Shown: positions 1-34,099, numbered from the stretch's first letter. The stretch: DNA of 64,000 bases from Amorphochlora amoebiformis (GCA_054601695.1 BAAHQB010000187.1:1-64000); one strand, 5' to 3'. Made by a program: numbers and translations. Notes: generated from the sequence alone by a model not told the origin.

Positions 1-498
1 TCCTAACCCTAACCCTAACCCTAACCCTAACCCTAACCCTAACCCTAACCCTAACCCTAACCCTAACCCTAACCCTAACCCTAACCCTAACCCTAACCCT
101 AACCCTAACCCTAACCCTAACCCTAACCCTAACCCTAACCCTAACCCTAACCCTAACCCTAACCCTAACCCTAACCCTAACCCTAACCCTAACCCTAACC
201 CTAACCCTAACCCTAACCCTAACCCTAACCCTAACCCTAACCCTAACCCTAACCCTAACCCTAACCCTAACCCTAACCCTAACCCTAACCCTAACCCTAA
301 CCCTAACCCTAACCCTAACCCTAACCCTAACCCTAACCCTAACCCTAACCCTAACCCTAACCCTAACCCTAACCCTAACCCTAACCCTAACCCTAACCCT
401 AACCCTAACCCTAACCCTAACCCTAACCCTAACCCTAACCCTAACCCTAACCCTAACCCTAACCCTAACCCTAACCCTAACCCTAACCCTAACCCTAA
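1..498. repeat. Telomere, perfect CCCTAA array
   Basis: Uninterrupted CCCTAA hexamers at the extreme left end. The C-rich strand reads inward, as expected for the left end of a chromosome whose 3' overhang is TTAGGG. This shows that the window starts at a true chromosome end and not at an internal site. Confidence 0.98.
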
Positions 499-1200
499 CA
501 CCCTAACCCTAACCCGACACCCTAACCCTAACCCGACACCCTAACCCTAACCCGACACCCTAACCCTAACCCTAACCCTAACCCTACTAGCCTAACCCGA
601 CACCCTAACCCTAACCCTAACCCTAACCCTAACCCGACACCCTAACCCTAACCCTAACCCTAACCCTAACCCTAACCCTAACCCTAACCCTAACCCTAAC
701 CCTAACCCTAACCCTAACCCTAACCCTAACCCTAACCCTAACCCTAACCCTAACCCGACACCCTAACCCTAACCCGACACCCTAACCCGACACCCTAACC
801 CGACACCCTAACCCGACACCCTAACCCGACACCCTAACCCACACCCTAACCCGACACCCTAACCCGACACCCTAACCCGACACCCTAACCCGACACCCTA
901 ACCCGACACCCTAACCCGACACCCTAACCCTAACCCGACACCCTAACCCGACACCCTAACCCGACACCCTAACCCGACACCCTAACCCTAACCCGACACC
1001 CTAACCCTAACCCGACACCCTAACCCGACACCCTAACCCGACACCCTAACCCGACACCCTAACCCGACACCCTAACCCGACACCCTAACCCGACACCCTA
1101 ACCTTAACTCGACACCCTAACCTTAACTCGACACCCTAACTCTAACCCGACACCCTAACCCGACACCCTAACCCGACACCCTATAACCAGTCACCCTAAC
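499..1200. repeat. Variant telomeric tract with CCCTAACCCGACA repeats
   Basis: Telomere repeats mixed with a 13-bp variant unit, CCCTAACCCGACA. From about 760 onward the variant dominates in near-pure tandem, and it decays toward 1190 with T substitutions (CCTTAACTCGACA). A block of pure CCCTAA returns at about 605-755. This is typical of a proximal telomere zone where variant units have been amplified. Confidence 0.95.
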
Positions 1201-2520
<1,320 letters not shown>

Positions 2521-2589
2521 TGCAATTAATGATAGATACGACCTATGATTCTTTGTGTCCATATCGCGGTATATGCTGAAGCAGGTATA

Positions 2590-2880
2590 TCCGGGATAGA
2601 AACGTGGGTAAAGTTGTATATTCGTACACGCCTGTGGTCGGTGCCGGCGGCGTTGCAAGGTTTGACCAGTCCTGTGGTCAATGCCGGTGGCTGTCGAATG
2701 TTGCCCGAGTGTAGTTCGGGGCTTCGAATATAACTGTGGGAAAGGAACGTGGATAAAGTTGGATATTCGTATACGCCTGTGGTCGGTGCCGGCGGCGTTG
2801 CAAGGGTTCCAACAGTCCTGTGGTCGGTCCGGTGGCTGTCGAATATGGCCCGAGTGTATCTCTGGGCTTCGACCGGGATG
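2590..2880. repeat. Two direct copies of a 145-bp GC-richer unit
   Basis: The sequence around 2600-2735 recurs at about 2745-2880 with a period of 145 bp. Both copies share the blocks CGCCTGTGGTCGGTGCCGG and GGCTGTCGAAT and differ by scattered substitutions. The unit is clearly richer in GC than its surroundings. Reading frames stay open on both strands for this reason, and I do not regard them as genes. The remaining sequence to about 3235 includes a G9 run and a purine-rich GGAGCC-type repeat at 3195-3230. Confidence 0.8.
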
Positions 2881-3237
2881 GATATAGGTCGATTGGACGG
2901 GAATAGGGAGCAGACGAGCTCGGAATGTAGTGTACCGCAGGGGGAACGAACTGACGGGGGAGGCCCGCGAGCGGTTATAAGAAGGGCGGGGGGGGGGGGT
3001 TGAGATACTCGCGGCGTTGACGCCCGTGAACCAGTGCGTCGGCGAATTCGAGATCTGGCGCAACACTACCGGAACCGAATAATTATTTATATTATGTCGG
3101 CGAAATAACAGAGGTCGTATCTATCATTAAGTGGACTGAACGACAACGACACGAAGCGATTTTATATAAATGACACGACGACACGACGGCGTAGGCGGAG
3201 GCGAAGCCGAAGCTGGAGCCGGAGCAGGAGTAGAATG

Positions 3238-3286
<49 letters not shown>

Positions 3287-3482
3287 TATATTTGTATGTA
3301 ATTATTTGATATCGTGACATAAAAAATATGTATGACCTACATGCTTTGTATACAAGTTGTTGCTGCGCATCGACGTTTCTACCGAAAGTTGCCACCGCAG
3401 TAACTTCAATATTGTACGCGCATACTAGTACGTATATTCATTTTAATACATGAACTGGATGAAATGGTATGCGCACAACATG

Positions 3483-3540
3483 TACGTGCGTACGTGCGCA
3501 TGCGTACGTACGTACGCATACGCACGTACGTACGTAGCCG
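3483..3540. repeat. Self-complementary ACGT-rich tract
   Basis: Dense ACGTACGT and GCGCATGCG runs that are nearly palindromic throughout and could extrude a cruciform. No gene is apparent between 3290 and 4340. That stretch holds CTAG-rich unique sequence and a (TA)n array at 4047-4110. Confidence 0.7.
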
Positions 3541-4043
3541 GTGACGAATCTCTTTCTAGTCTTTCTAGTCTTTATTGCATGTTTTCATGTACGCATGGAC
3601 TAGATGGACTAGTGGATGTTTAGTCTATGTAAAGGTCTACGTCATACTCTACAGTACCGTGCAATATTTTGTTTGAATACGTATACCTTGTCCTTGTAAT
3701 TTGATATTTACTAGATTTATAATAAATATTACTGTTGATGATATATACGTATTCATTCTATTCAACTACTAGAACTAGTTCGAGTACGCACGCGAGTATT
3801 GAGAATGGTTGGAATAAATGCACAATGTGTAATCACTGCAGTTAGCTAGTTAGGCTAGACAGAATCTAGAGAATACTCAGCGATAGTTGACCCACTCTGC
3901 CAAGCTAAAGCTGATACAAACATGTAAATGTATGACGCGAAGCGATAATTATCAATGACAGTGTGACACGTATACGTACGTATACGTACGTGCACGTCCG
4001 TACATGTACTACTGCGTACCAGAAAGTAGAAGATAGACTGGGC

Positions 4044-4111
<68 letters not shown>

Positions 4112-4343
4112 TACTATATCTGGTATATAGTCTAGATAGTAGTTACATATGATACATACATGTAGTGAATATGATCGTCACTCTACTGTGTCCGTACGCC
4201 TAATTACCATGTGCTACATATGCTCTAAAGAAATCTAGATTTTTATATATATGCACACATACCATGTATTACACCGTGGTATATCATGAATAGATACACA
4301 TGCACATATCTATAGTGGACAATAACATATATACACATAGTGT

Positions 4344-4394
<51 letters not shown>

Positions 4395-4403
4395 TTATAT
4401 ATA

Positions 4404-4487
<84 letters not shown>

Positions 4488-4647
4488 TACTAGATACACA
4501 AGATACATCTAGATATGTACTATATGCACTCATATTTACTCTATCCTTTTTATTATTTCTACGTAACCCTAACACTAACCTTAACCCTAACTCTAACCCG
4601 AAGAAACGCGAATCATCAAACGTATTAGCACGAAGGGTTTGACTTAC

Positions 4648-5181
4648 CTGGGACATATCGACCATCTCGATTGCACTGAGACCCTGACCCTCATGGAAAG
4701 GAGGGCTGAGGCGAGGCTGAGGGTTAGTCGTAGTCCAACCAACCAAGGACGCTGCCTGAGAGAAATGGAGTACAAGTTTAGTGTTGTAGTGGGTTGGTGA
4801 GAGCAGTCAGTGTAGAAGAACAACTGTAGAAGAACAACTGGATTGAAATCATAAAGACTGGGGCTCTGTAATCGTCAGCAAAACTTGCTGTGAGTACGCA
4901 CGTATATGAGATAGTTGGTCGATAGCATGGGGTACTACCTGAGCAGCAACAGGGTTGTTAAATCGGACCAAAGTCTGCGAAATGCATAACAGGATGAAAA
5001 ATATCCAACTTGTGTTACTTTACCAAGTTCTCGTGGCCAGATTTGACGATAGATAGTCTGGTAGTTACCTGGTCGACATTGGCCTTCAACTGGCGCAAAC
5101 CCCCGAGGAGGGATGCAAGGGAAAAACTCTTGGAGAGCGCGGTAGGCATAGGATGCTGGTTGTTTCGACACAGGGTGAAAT
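4648..5181 (-). CDS. Three consecutive exons of an unidentified gene
   Basis: Exons on the minus strand at 5069-5181, 4939-4974 and 4648-4755. Each is bounded by AG and GT; the donors are GTAACT, GTAGTA and GTAAGT. Phases are consistent: the first exon enters in phase 1 and the next two junctions are phase 0, leaving a continuous frame of about 85 codons. The middle exon codes for [12 protein letters not shown] and the last ends in [10 protein letters not shown]. An in-frame Met lies at 5149 (MPTALSKSF). I do not recognise the family. A degenerate telomere-like repeat (4565-4600) lies in the intron just past the last donor. Downstream exons toward 3.0-4.5 kb were not found with confidence. 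Confidence 0.5.
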
Positions 5182-5709
5182 CTAGCGAAAGGGCGGGGAG
5201 TATAATATCTTGCATGTGTACAAAACGCTACCCGCGCGTGGCGGCATAAATAGGCCTCAGAATTGTTAAAACCGACGCCGGCGACGTATTAATTTGGAAA
5301 CGGGTATATACGTTCTAGACGTTGGGAGAGACTTGGGGAGTTTCGCCAACAGATGACCGGGGCGCAGGAGGCCAGTGGCTATGTTGTTCCATGGCTACAT
5401 GCGGTGGTATTACTGACAACATTAGTGCTTGCAATGCACTCGATCCATTCTATTAGTCTAGTCTAGTGGGCGAGGTCTAGTGTATGTAAATCCGCTGGAT
5501 CTGGGAAAACTGGAGGTACAGCTTAAGCTTCCGATGGGAAAAGACTCCAACCCACTAGCGTACTCGACCAACATTTAGTTGAACTCAAACGAGAATCGCC
5601 TCCATGTTGTATTCTGGCCTAATAGTACCATTAGGGTCTACATGTGTTTTTGATGAAAGGCGATGTAATTGGTCCAGGTTGTCATGGTGCGGTCTCGCTA
5701 CTACGCTAC

Positions 5710-5743
5710 CTTAGCGCGTTCCCGAATTTCCAATTCATCATCA
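5710..5743 (-). CDS. Candidate 34-nt exon, possibly same gene as 4648-5181
   Basis: Minus-strand reading DDELEIRERAK, entering in phase 2 after AAAAG and leaving in phase 0 at GTAGCG. Its strand and position fit the neighbouring unidentified gene, but I could not link it by phase to the exon at 6320-6409. A second candidate (ARIQHGGDSRLSS) follows at about 5560-5620. The plus strand of 5775-5965 also holds an open frame of about 60 codons, so strand assignment in this interval is unsettled. Confidence 0.3.
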
Positions 5744-6130
5744 CTTTTGATTTAAGATTTTAATTCAAAACAGTGGAGCCATAGGAGCCGCCCTCGGCCA
5801 TAGGAGAGCATATACCCACCAAATACAACTAAACTTTGAAGACCTGGAATCTCCCCTCCCACGTCTTACTCTCGCATTGTCCGACTCAGAGAATGTGCGA
5901 TATCGAGAGTTCATGAAATCAACAACAATACACACCGCTAACCTCTTTCATACACTCAGGAACCAGGTTGTGCTGCAACTATGATTGCAAGTATAAACAT
6001 ATATATATCCATTTATAATTCAATAATATGTACATATATAAATATATGTATATATGTATATATATATATATACATATATGCGTGTGTGTGTGCATATATA
6101 TGTGTGTGTCTATATGTATATACATATATG

Positions 6131-6205
<75 letters not shown>

Positions 6206-6257
6206 ACATAAATATAAACACACACACATTTATATATATATATATATATAAATATGT

Positions 6258-6315
<58 letters not shown>

Positions 6316-6319
6316 CCAC

Positions 6320-6774
6320 ATGTATCGCCTCCATTGAGGTCTCCATCGCAAACTTGTGAGCCTGGCTGTATCAACTCGATGAGTCCATCATATAAACCAT
6401 CGTCCACAGCTGCTCTGTCTCTCCCTCTCTCTCCCCTTGTGTCCATACATGTGTTCATTAGTCGTTTCAAGACTCGTTTGGTCTGGAGGTCGTTGGGTTG
6501 ATCGACGGGCTGTTGTTGGGTTGACCTGAAGGGCTGTTGTTGGGTTGACCTGAAGGGCTGTTGTCGTGTTCAGCAAACAGAAACGACGCTCACAGCTTTG
6601 TTCTAGTAGAAGCTCGTGCTTCACATTCCACAAGGCCCTCGGAGCGTTTGTTGTGATTGTGGTGGTATTTGAGACTCTAAACTATTGGTGTGGGAGCGGA
6701 TGACAGACACGTGAGCCTAGGCTTTGCAGGAAACCTACCATACCTTGCTTCCAACCGCTCAATGCACTCGCATC
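6320..6774 (-). CDS. Two linked exons of an unidentified gene
   Basis: Exons at 6744-6774 ([10 protein letters not shown]) and 6320-6409 ([19 protein letters not shown], continuing to GDLNGGD). The first ends in phase 1 at a GTATGG donor and the second enters in phase 1 after GAGCAG, creating an Ala codon at the junction. The composition is ordinary protein sequence, unlike the TA-derived frames around it. The exit of the second exon (GTGGAT) is a weak donor. They probably belong to the same minus-strand gene as the exons at 4648-5743, but the connecting exons are unproven. Confidence 0.4.
6507..6566. repeat. 24-bp tandem repeat, about 2.5 copies
   Basis: Units of GGGCTGTTGTTGGGTTGACC plus TGAA, the last copy diverging to GTCGTGTT. 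It lies between the two exons at 6320-6409 and 6744-6774, so it is probably intronic. Confidence 0.8.
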
Positions 6775-6957
6775 CTAAGTATCAACCAAACCGACACTTC
6801 TTTCCCGCTGCCGCGTGAATATGACCATCCCCCGGACAACTATCAACACCCCAAATCTTTCTTTTACATGGCCGAAATTATATATTATTCAGAATTGTGT
6901 ATCTTTTCGGCGAATGTCAGCAAAGTCATGAGGACAAGGTCCAAAATGTAGGGAGTC

Positions 6958-7537
6958 TCACTACGACTGCTACTCATGTGCTAGGCTCATGACTTTGTAT
7001 ACAATATACTGTCACTACGACTGCTACTTTACTTACTCATGTGCTAGGCTCATGACTTTGTATACAATATACTGTCACTAAGACTGCTACTTGCTCATGT
7101 GCTAGGCTCATGACTTTGTATACAAATTAAATACAATACACTGTCACTACGACTGCTACTCATGTGCTAGGCTCATGACTTTGTATACAATATGCTGTCA
7201 CTACGACTGCTACTTACTCATGTGCTAGGCTCATGACTTTGTGTACAATATGCTGTCACTACGACTGCTACTTACTCATGTGCTATATAGGCTCATGACT
7301 TTGTATACAATATACTGTCACTACGACTGCTACTTACTCATGTGCTATATAGGCTCATGACTTTGTATACAATATGCTGTCACTACGATTGCTACTTACT
7401 CATGTGCTATATAGGCTCATGACTTTGTATACAATGTACTGTCCCTACGACTGCTACTTACTCATGTGCTATATAGGCTCATGACTTTGTATACAATATG
7501 CTGTCACTACGACTGCTACTTACTCATGTGCTATATC
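6958..7537. repeat. VNTR of about 62-bp units, nine full copies plus a partial
   Basis: The core GCTCATGACTTTGTATACAA recurs at 6984, 7048, 7105, 7171, 7229, 7291, 7353, 7415 and 7477. Spacing is 64, 57, 66 and 58 bp in the older-looking left part and then exactly 62 bp in the right part. Right-hand units carry an extra TATATA insertion. The copies are head to tail with no spacers, so this is a minisatellite and not a CRISPR array. Confidence 0.95.
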
Positions 7538-7581
<44 letters not shown>

Positions 7582-8382
7582 AGATATAATACTAGAATAT
7601 ACTATATGAGATTATTACGCGATTATATAAAATATTGTGTACACACACACACACACGTATATATATACTATTATAATATTATTGCATGTAGATATAATAT
7701 TATATATATATGAGTATTAATATATGAGTTTTTTTTAAATATACACATACACACACACACATATATGCACATTTGTTTATAACTAGTAACTAATGATATG
7801 TTTTTACGATTGAGTATGATAATCTAGATAATAAAGATAATGTGTGATCCTCTAGATCGGCATATATATATATATATATATATATATCTAGTATATATAT
7901 ATATCTAGTATATATATATATGTGTGTACGAAAATATACACATATGCTAGATCGTGTAAGTACTAGACACACCGTCACACAAAATGTGACACACGTAACA
8001 TACATAGACTTATCAATGGAGAGGCTGATTTAGAAGACAAGAATCAAATACCCCATTAATCAGATTGAGGGAGTGGCCTCATTGGTATTGATAAAGAGCT
8101 TGTTACACTCAACATTCAACTGCCTGGCAACAAAAGATTGCACGAACCGAAGTGCCAAACCATCTACAAACAACAAAACAGACTTCTACTAACAAGACCC
8201 TGCCCTGCAACAACATACTAGACATATGAAAATTAGAATTATACATAAAAGTATATGCACACGTATATGCATTACACACATACTCATACTATATATATAT
8301 ATATATATATATATAAATATAAATATATTTATATGTATATAATTCACACATATATATAGTATACATTAAATTTATATTTTTA

Positions 8383-8413
<31 letters not shown>

Positions 8414-8471
8414 TTCTATATATATAATATTTATATAATATATATATGTATATATATATATGTGCATATAT

Positions 8472-8537
<66 letters not shown>

Positions 8538-8540
8538 CAT
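7538..8540. repeat. TA arrays around a 200-bp unique island
   Basis: (TA)n at 7540-7580, 7860-7925 and 8285-8535. The unique island at 8000-8230 contains a minus-strand frame of 34 codons ending in TGA at 8060 (FVQSFVARQLNVECNKLF) behind a plausible AG at 8164. I could attach it to no gene, so it is not called as a CDS. Confidence 0.6.
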
Positions 8541-8682
8541 CTAACTTTTGTAAATATAAAACATCTGCATTTACATCACGTGTATAAACGTTTACATTCA
8601 TATATATATATATATATATATCTAATATATATATATATATATATATGTGTGTGTTGTGTGTGCATATATATTACATATATAT

Positions 8683-8723
<41 letters not shown>

Positions 8724-8924
8724 ATACATATAAATATATTTATATACATACACGTAGGTGAACACTTACATTTTTCTGCCAATTCATAAATTATGCGTAT
8801 ATATTTTTAAAGATATATAACTCTTGCGCGTACATAAAGTAGACATTGATAATTGAGTTTATGTATGACGCAGAGGTGATTCCATCTACTAGGTGAGGTT
8901 GGAGAGAGAGAATAAACAACTGAT

Positions 8925-17986
<9,062 letters not shown>

Positions 17987-18349
17987 GTGAGGAGAATGGG
18001 ACTATGATGGGCGTTGGAGATATGTAGAGATTTTGAGGACTTGGAAAACAGGAATCCCGGGGATTCGGAGCCCTTATATTTTTTAATTCGGCCCGTATGG
18101 AATTCAATGGGTTCCGCAAACCCTCTGCGAGGTCGGGGTTGGAGAAATCCAACACAGTTGATACTCATTGACCCTAGCACAAGATTACGTGTAAGACAAC
18201 TCAGCCCTTCCGACTACTCCGAGGCGCCAGACTTCGGGTTTTATCTTGTTTACCGTTGGTACATGGACATGTTACTGTATGATTATTATAATTCGTTATT
18301 CAATGATTATTGCAATACATTTTATTCGCACCAGGTCTAGAGGTGACCA

Positions 18350-19400
18350 GGTCTTAGACTAGAGAGGTGGACCGGGTATGATCACGTACGCGCGGTACAT
18401 GTACAGTATCTAAGTTGCATGGTAATCGTAATTACTAATTAATAATTAAAAAATAAAACTAGTCTGGCCTATATCTATAACTTGTGCTGTTAAGGTCGTT
18501 AGAGCAGTAACATGTTGCCATATTTTACAACATTTTACTAATTTAGTTTATACTAGCTCTAGTACTAGCTCTAGTAGCTAGTACGTACTGGTGTTCTTGG
18601 GGGTCGCGTCTGAATTGTATTATTACTAATTTATTAGCCTTAACCTAGTTAACTAGTTAAATTTGCTTGTAATTATAAATTTATAATTAGTGATATTAGT
18701 CTACTACTATTACTAGGAACTACTAGAACTAGAGAAACCGTTATTGTATATAAACACGCATGTGAACAAACAGTCTCTAGAGTCTACTACTAGTACTAGT
18801 GCAGTATATATATGTAGTATCTAAAGTATCTAGAATAGACTAAGTTTGATCCTTCATCTAGTCATAGACTACATAGAGTCAGAGAGTAAAGAAGGACACA
18901 ATGATCAGATGATATAATCGCAATTTGGCTATTCAATAATACGATTTCAATTATCTAGATTATATATCTAGTATATACCATCTTGATCATCATCTAGATC
19001 CTAGAGATCGATCATCTGAATCGTAGTGACTAACGCCTAATTATATCGCTAGTACTATACAATTGTCTAGATTGTGCGACTCGTAAGTGAACTCAATCGA
19101 TCCGGGCAATTAACCAGATTAAGTTTTATTTATTCGAATTGTATATAGGCGGGTCACTAAGACTCGCTATGATTACGAACTAGACGAAACCGTGAGGTTT
19201 TAATTCTTGAGCTGAAATTGTGTCAGGTATAGTTCACAAATTTTTTTGGTTGGGGTGTCATCACCAGATCTAGCATTTCGTACGAATTTAACATATAAGT
19301 CATGAAGCCTACCTAGTTCACCTGCTTGACCTGTGCTTTCCGTCGGTGAGCCTACTAGGCGTACTAGTGCTAGTAGTGAAGACAGGATGGTCACATCACA
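18350..19400. other. CTAG-rich intergenic island
   Basis: Unique, non-microsatellite DNA with very frequent CTAG (ACTAGT, TCTAGA, ATCTAGAT). No convincing gene was seen. A minus-strand frame at 19200-19394 (64 codons, ending TQFQLKN) and a plus-strand frame at 18014-18340 (108 codons) are open but have no splice or family support. Similar islands occur at 34790-35420 and 57990-58800. Confidence 0.6.
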
Positions 19401-19722
19401 ACTTTTCTCTTTGGTACTTTGGAATCTGGGAGGGTCTAGAGGGTGAGGCTGGGGTCCGTGGAATGTGGTATATTCTTGTGGCCCGGATGGTGCGATGTGG
19501 TGTGATGTGATGTGTTCTCATGAAATGTATGTTGTCATTTTTGTGGGTGATGTGATGGGAGTTGAAGTAGGTGGTAGTGGATGTGACGATCCGCCGTTGA
19601 CTGAGTTGAACGACTGTGACTGTCATATCTACACCTTTAACACCACTCCATGCATACGATACGTATGTCTTGGAAGTCGCTTTGACCGCTGTAGACGTGG
19701 TATATATGTCTTGAAGGTTTCT

Positions 19723-29757
<10,035 letters not shown>

Positions 29758-29850
29758 TTCTCCAACTCAGGAGGGTGTATACTGTATAGTCTCGCGTTTG
29801 TTGTCGAAAAGGGACGGACGGCTCTTCCGGGGTCATTAGGCGACTAAATC

Positions 29851-29912
29851 CCCCGTCAATTCCCGTCAATCCCTGTCAATCCCAGTCAATTCCCGTCAAT
29901 TTCGGTCAATTT
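29851..29912. repeat. 10-bp tandem repeat CCCGTCAATT upstream of the ZIP start
   Basis: Six to seven units with TTC, CTG and CAG variants, about 100 bp upstream of the ZIP ATG, so within its probable 5' UTR or promoter. The rest of 29913-30420 is unique sequence without a gene; 30425-30690 and 30900-31060 are (TA)n. Confidence 0.85.
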
Positions 29913-30421
29913 CCCTAAGATCACCGAAAATTCTTTTTAAGATAACCAACTTTGATATCGCAATAACAATCCTTAATATCACGCATAACAACTTAAAATA
30001 TCGCTTCATGTGCTTTCAACTCCCAACACCCTACCACAGCAAGCAGGTGCTCTTCTTCACCGGAGGTCTAGCAGAAAACTCAATCGAAATACTAAAAATC
30101 ATAGCAGAGTTAATTAGAGTGGGCCTACCCGAACAACCCAGTAGAGATGCTCAAATTGACTGAGTGATTAAACTACTCAATTCTCAATGAAATCCTGCCT
30201 TGTTTTATTTGCTGTGAACTGAGCATTGAATAAATATTATTGTATGTTGATGTGTACCATTGTATGTTGACGTGTACCTTTGATGCTGAATTACGAAGTT
30301 TCCGATTGACTTAGTACAGTGGTGAAGGAAGGACCTTTTGGCTTCAGACAAACAGCAGCAAACCCCCCTGCCTCCTGAGTGTGTTATAAATTACGAATTT
30401 ACAACTACTACATAGTATTTT

Positions 30422-30504
<83 letters not shown>

Positions 30505-30558
30505 TAATATTTTACACACACAATCATGCACGTATTTTTTTATATTTACATAATATTG

Positions 30559-30682
<124 letters not shown>

Positions 30683-30897
30683 CTTTATGTATACATAGGT
30701 ACTACAAATTATGATACATTGTATAATTATAATATCATACAATGTGTTGATATCGTTTTATGTGATGTTACAATCGGACAATTGCAAGTAATATAATTAC
30801 TATCATACAATATGAGAATAACATTGTACAAGCATATACAATATTATATAATAACCAGTTCAACTCAGTATACACACACACATGTGCACACATACAC

Positions 30898-30944
<47 letters not shown>

Positions 30945-31025
30945 TTAATTATATATATATATATATATATATAAATATATATATATGTATATATATATGT
31001 ATATATAATATTATACAGTAAGTAT

Positions 31026-31056
<31 letters not shown>

Positions 31057-31283
31057 TATTAAATTTATTTAATTTTTTTATTTATAATAATATCGCACCA
31101 CATAATGTGCTGTGTTCCATCATACTTGCTAATCTTACCAGAGCTTTCAAACAACCCCTTAATTTGTCACATGCAGAAGGGAATTCATACACCTATCACG
31201 ATGACATAAGTGTGCGCTTAGCCTACATACTACAAGAAGCCTCACTTCCAGAGGCTGCACAACAAATGTATAAATGAACATGG

Positions 31284-31334
<51 letters not shown>

Positions 31335-31362
31335 AATAAACATTTGTATTCTACATATGTGG

Positions 31363-31618
31363 TATCGCCTTTCAGCTCATGTATCGCCTTCCGGCTCACA
31401 TATCGCCTTCCCATTGACGACTTGACCATGAAGAAAACACACACAACAGCACCCTCATACTTCTACTGCATCATCGTTCGGCTCTCTCTGTAAGTATAAA
31501 ATATAAAAATGTAAATGTGTATAACAATATTGTGTATGTAAGTACTAATCTATAGCACACAATAAGCCGGAAGGCGATACATGAGCCTCAAGGCGATACA
31601 TGAGCTGGAAAGCGATTC
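31363..31618. repeat. Inverted repeat of about 50 bp over an exon edge
   Basis: The left arm, 31363-31412, holds tandem TATCGCCTTYCRGCTCA units and includes the acceptor of the exon at 31376. The right arm, 31566-31618, holds the same 21-bp units in reverse complement (GGCGATACATGAGC). The spacer of about 150 bp contains that exon and its donor. Confidence 0.85.
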
Positions 31619-33939
31619 ACAGACGCGCGAGCTGCAAGCTTTTAGGGGGCGGAATATTTTCCAGAGTGCGGTGGAGTCACGATTCGGTGTCAAGGGACGA
31701 CAGCACGTGCGTGAGGAAGGTGCTGGTACAGCACAAGCGCCGCTCTGAGGCAAGTATGTTATGGTTAGAGCATATTTTCGGTGAAATTGCCTGATATGGT
31801 AATCGGTTTCGTTTATAAAAGGGGGGTAGGTTTTGTGAGTGCAGTGAAGCGCGACTGTTTGTTAGAGTTTCGACAAAACGATTGGGCAGAGAATTTATTG
31901 AGAGGATTTCACCTTATTTTCGAATACTTCATTTTTCCTTACACGCTGGTTTCGTCTTAGTTTTCAGCATTTTCTTTTCTTGACGCATTTCTTGGGTGCT
32001 TTACCCCAAGCCCGAACTGAGGGTAACTGAGGCAACCAAACCCAGTCGTCCGGGTACCCACACAGCTTACCAAACCAAAAACCAAGACAGCAACTGCGGA
32101 CTACTGCGGACCATCGCACAGACACGGCCATGAAAATTACTTCGTTTGATATCATGGCGCGAGTCCTGGTTCCTGGCTCCGGCGAACCCCTGCCCGAGCC
32201 TTCCGACGTCGAAAACCTACTAAGGGCGTCGAAATTTCCTGGTTTTGGGGTTTTTTTTGCGAGCACACATCCATCAGCGTCACAACGGCGCATTTGGCTC
32301 GACATGAAGGCATGTGAGATCCTAGGGTTGAGTGCGCAGGGCAAGCGAGGCGGGGTGTATGATTGGAGCGAGGCGTTTCGATCATTGGAAAGGCCGGAGA
32401 AGCTCGCGAGGGAGGTTATGGTAATTCGAACTCACACAGTAGCACGACACGTGGTCTTTATCTATAATAATATTCTGGTTTTTTCCCTTTTGTGCGTGTT
32501 TTGGTGGGCATCACGCTACATTTCTCTTTCTGCATATCCAACCAGTCCGTCGTCACATCCCAACCGTCTGCCCAGGTTAGAATGGCTAGTGAAAGTCGAT
32601 ATTCTAGCTACATATTCGTAATTTAGCGACTGACAGTGTGAATACTTGACAGCTCCTCGTCCAAACCGTACAAGGCCGGCTGACCCATTTTCGTCTCCAG
32701 TCAGTGCGATCGAAATCTTTCGCAAACATGGGGGAATTCAAAAGCTCAAAGACCGCCGGATACTTCATGGGCCTGGTCGAGGACGCCACCGCTACAGCTG
32801 CAGCCCTATGTACTTTCGACCAGAAGGAAAAACACAATCACAAGTATGCAATCCCGAGCGCAGAAGTATCCTCATCAAAATATTGCGAAAACGCATGCCA
32901 TCTAAGTTTAGTGCCTAAAGACCTGTCTAACGAAACCCGCTCTCAACAAGACCTCGAAAAATCTACCGGCACCACGTGCGAGTCAACCATGCCAACGATG
33001 CCTCCCGTCAGCGTCGGTCAAGCCCCGACCAAATCAAGCACAAATCTGAAATCACACCCTCACCATCCACCTTATGACTTAGGGAATCACACTAAGTCTC
33101 GTTACTTGAAACGGCCTGATTGTTGTCAGTATCCCGAGCATCATCACTTGAGGCGTTATGCTCAGGCCCCCCAATTTGAGCCTCATCTTCGCCCTCATCT
33201 TCATCTTCATCCAACCGGGAATCCTCATCAAGCCCGTCATGGGGCCAATAATCATCAGAACCACCATTTCAGTATCCACCTTGGTCGAAACCATGGCTAT
33301 CCCGAACCCGACGACCGTGAGCGCAGCGCCACAGAGGTGGATATGCCATTCTCAGATCCGTATTATTCCCTTTGCGAGAAGAGCGTCACCTCGACGCTAA
33401 CAGATCGTACCGTGGAATCTCTCTCTCATTTTCCGAAAAGAGATGGCCTTGCACGACGACAAATCTCAGAAACTTTTCATTCTCACACCCATCACCCAAC
33501 TCTGGGGGAGCGCCGAGACTTTATTCCTTTCGCTTCCGCTTCCGCTTCCGCTTCCGCCTCCGCCTTCCCAAACATTGCGTCGCATCAACCTCGAAACCCC
33601 CTCCTCGAGAACAGCAATGATCAACTCCAAACTTGCATATCGACATCACGATCACAAGCATATCCCTCACCCTACACTGCCAAGTCCACTCCTCCGTCTC
33701 CGCCCTCGATCCAGCTAGCACCCTCATTTCACAAAACCGCACAAAGGTTCGTATTGGACCGTGGAAATGCGTATCTTCGGGGTTGCGACATCAGGGGATG
33801 GAGGAAGGCTGGGGATATGTTTGTCAGGAAAAGAAGATACCACCATTCTCAAAGCCGTGTTGCAACGAGAAGGTTCATTTATAACACACGATATAGATAT
33901 ATATATATATATGTAACTATATATATATATATATATCTG

Positions 33940-33993
<54 letters not shown>

Positions 33994-34044
33994 AGAATAT
34001 AGATATTTCATGAAGGCGTGAAACATGGATGTTACATGAATATA

Positions 34045-34099
<55 letters not shown>

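Noticed and set aside
6958-7537. CRISPR array
   Set aside because: Head-to-tail repeat without unique spacers, in a eukaryotic telomeric region, with no cas genes.
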